Assembly: GCA_022758945.1 (NCBI GenBank) | Contig: JAEMQE010000275.1 | Coordinates: forward strand, 1 to 7,155 | Origin: Lentimicrobium sp. | GTDB taxonomy: Bacteria; Bacteroidota; Bacteroidia; Flavobacteriales; Flavobacteriaceae | Length of the DNA: 7,155 nt | Direction: 5' to 3' | Shown: positions 7,103-7,155 of the stretch, one piece after another | Position numbering within the stretch: position 1 is the stretch's first letter | How the letters are laid out: every line of letters starts with the position of its first letter | The notes under the pieces: generated by a model | Databases searched by the model: none | The model's input: only the letters and a program-made list of their open reading frames with translations | Told to the model about the DNA's origin: nothing | Translations under genes and position numbers: made by a program

Positions 7103-7155
7103 CGGGGTGTAGCGTAGCTCGGTTATCGCGCCTGCTTTGGGAGCAGGAGGCCGCA
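7103..7155 (+). tRNA. tRNA-Pro(UGG), 5' part, cut by window end
   Basis: The 5' portion of a tRNA gene is clear: acceptor strand CGGGGTG (7103-7109), TA at positions 8-9, D stem GCG/CGC (7112-7114 with 7127-7129), then an anticodon arm CCTGC (7131-7135), loop TTTGGGA (7136-7142) and GCAGG (7143-7147). The anticodon is TGG at 7138-7140, decoding proline codons CCN through a modified wobble U. The T arm and 3' acceptor strand lie beyond the window. Confidence 0.92.

Overview
The window looks like chromosomal DNA of a member of the Bacteroidota, most likely Flavobacteriaceae and close to Flavobacterium. The reasons are AT-rich intergenic DNA, protein sequences of flavobacterial character, few Shine-Dalgarno sites, a TTG-N19-TAnnTTTG promoter of the Bacteroidota type ahead of the tRNA locus, and several palindromic or short interspersed repeats of kinds I associate with flavobacterial genomes. 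The species assignment is inference from memory, not from a search.

All protein genes lie on the minus strand. In transcription order they are: uridine kinase (udk, 6827-6219); a 345-bp spacer crowded with repeat fragments; a FtsB/DivIC-type division protein (5873-5541); the small, non-catalytic subunit of methylmalonyl-CoA mutase (mutA, 5448-4036); a small exported or membrane protein of unknown function (4020-3535); a second small exported protein of unknown function (3352-2726); and the large catalytic, B12-binding subunit of methylmalonyl-CoA mutase (mutB/scpA, 2711-561). On the plus strand, the right edge holds a tRNA-like fragment and then the 5' part of a real tRNA-Pro(UGG), cut by the window end. 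Positions 1-560, beyond the mutB stop, carry no supported gene but do carry a 230-bp nested inverted-repeat element.

MutA and MutB together should form the adenosylcobalamin-dependent mutase that interconverts succinyl-CoA and (R)-methylmalonyl-CoA. MutA is separated from its first unknown neighbour by 15 bp, and the second unknown gene is separated from mutB by 14 bp, so two tight pairs are probably co-transcribed. A 182-bp spacer with repeats lies between the pairs. Neither the methylmalonyl-CoA epimerase nor the MeaB chaperone is in the window.

I do not see a new multi-gene system, a phage, a CRISPR array or a defence island. What stands out is how repeat DNA has entered conserved genes. 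MutB carries six 7-bp tandem repeats inside its coding sequence just after the start codon, and mutA carries a GC-rich palindrome inside its coding sequence just after its start. Other points worth a second look are a tRNA-Pro 5'-half duplicate downstream of a good promoter, a possible slippery site that would join the second unknown protein to MutB by -1 frameshifting, and the unusual number of unrelated repeats in the non-coding gaps.
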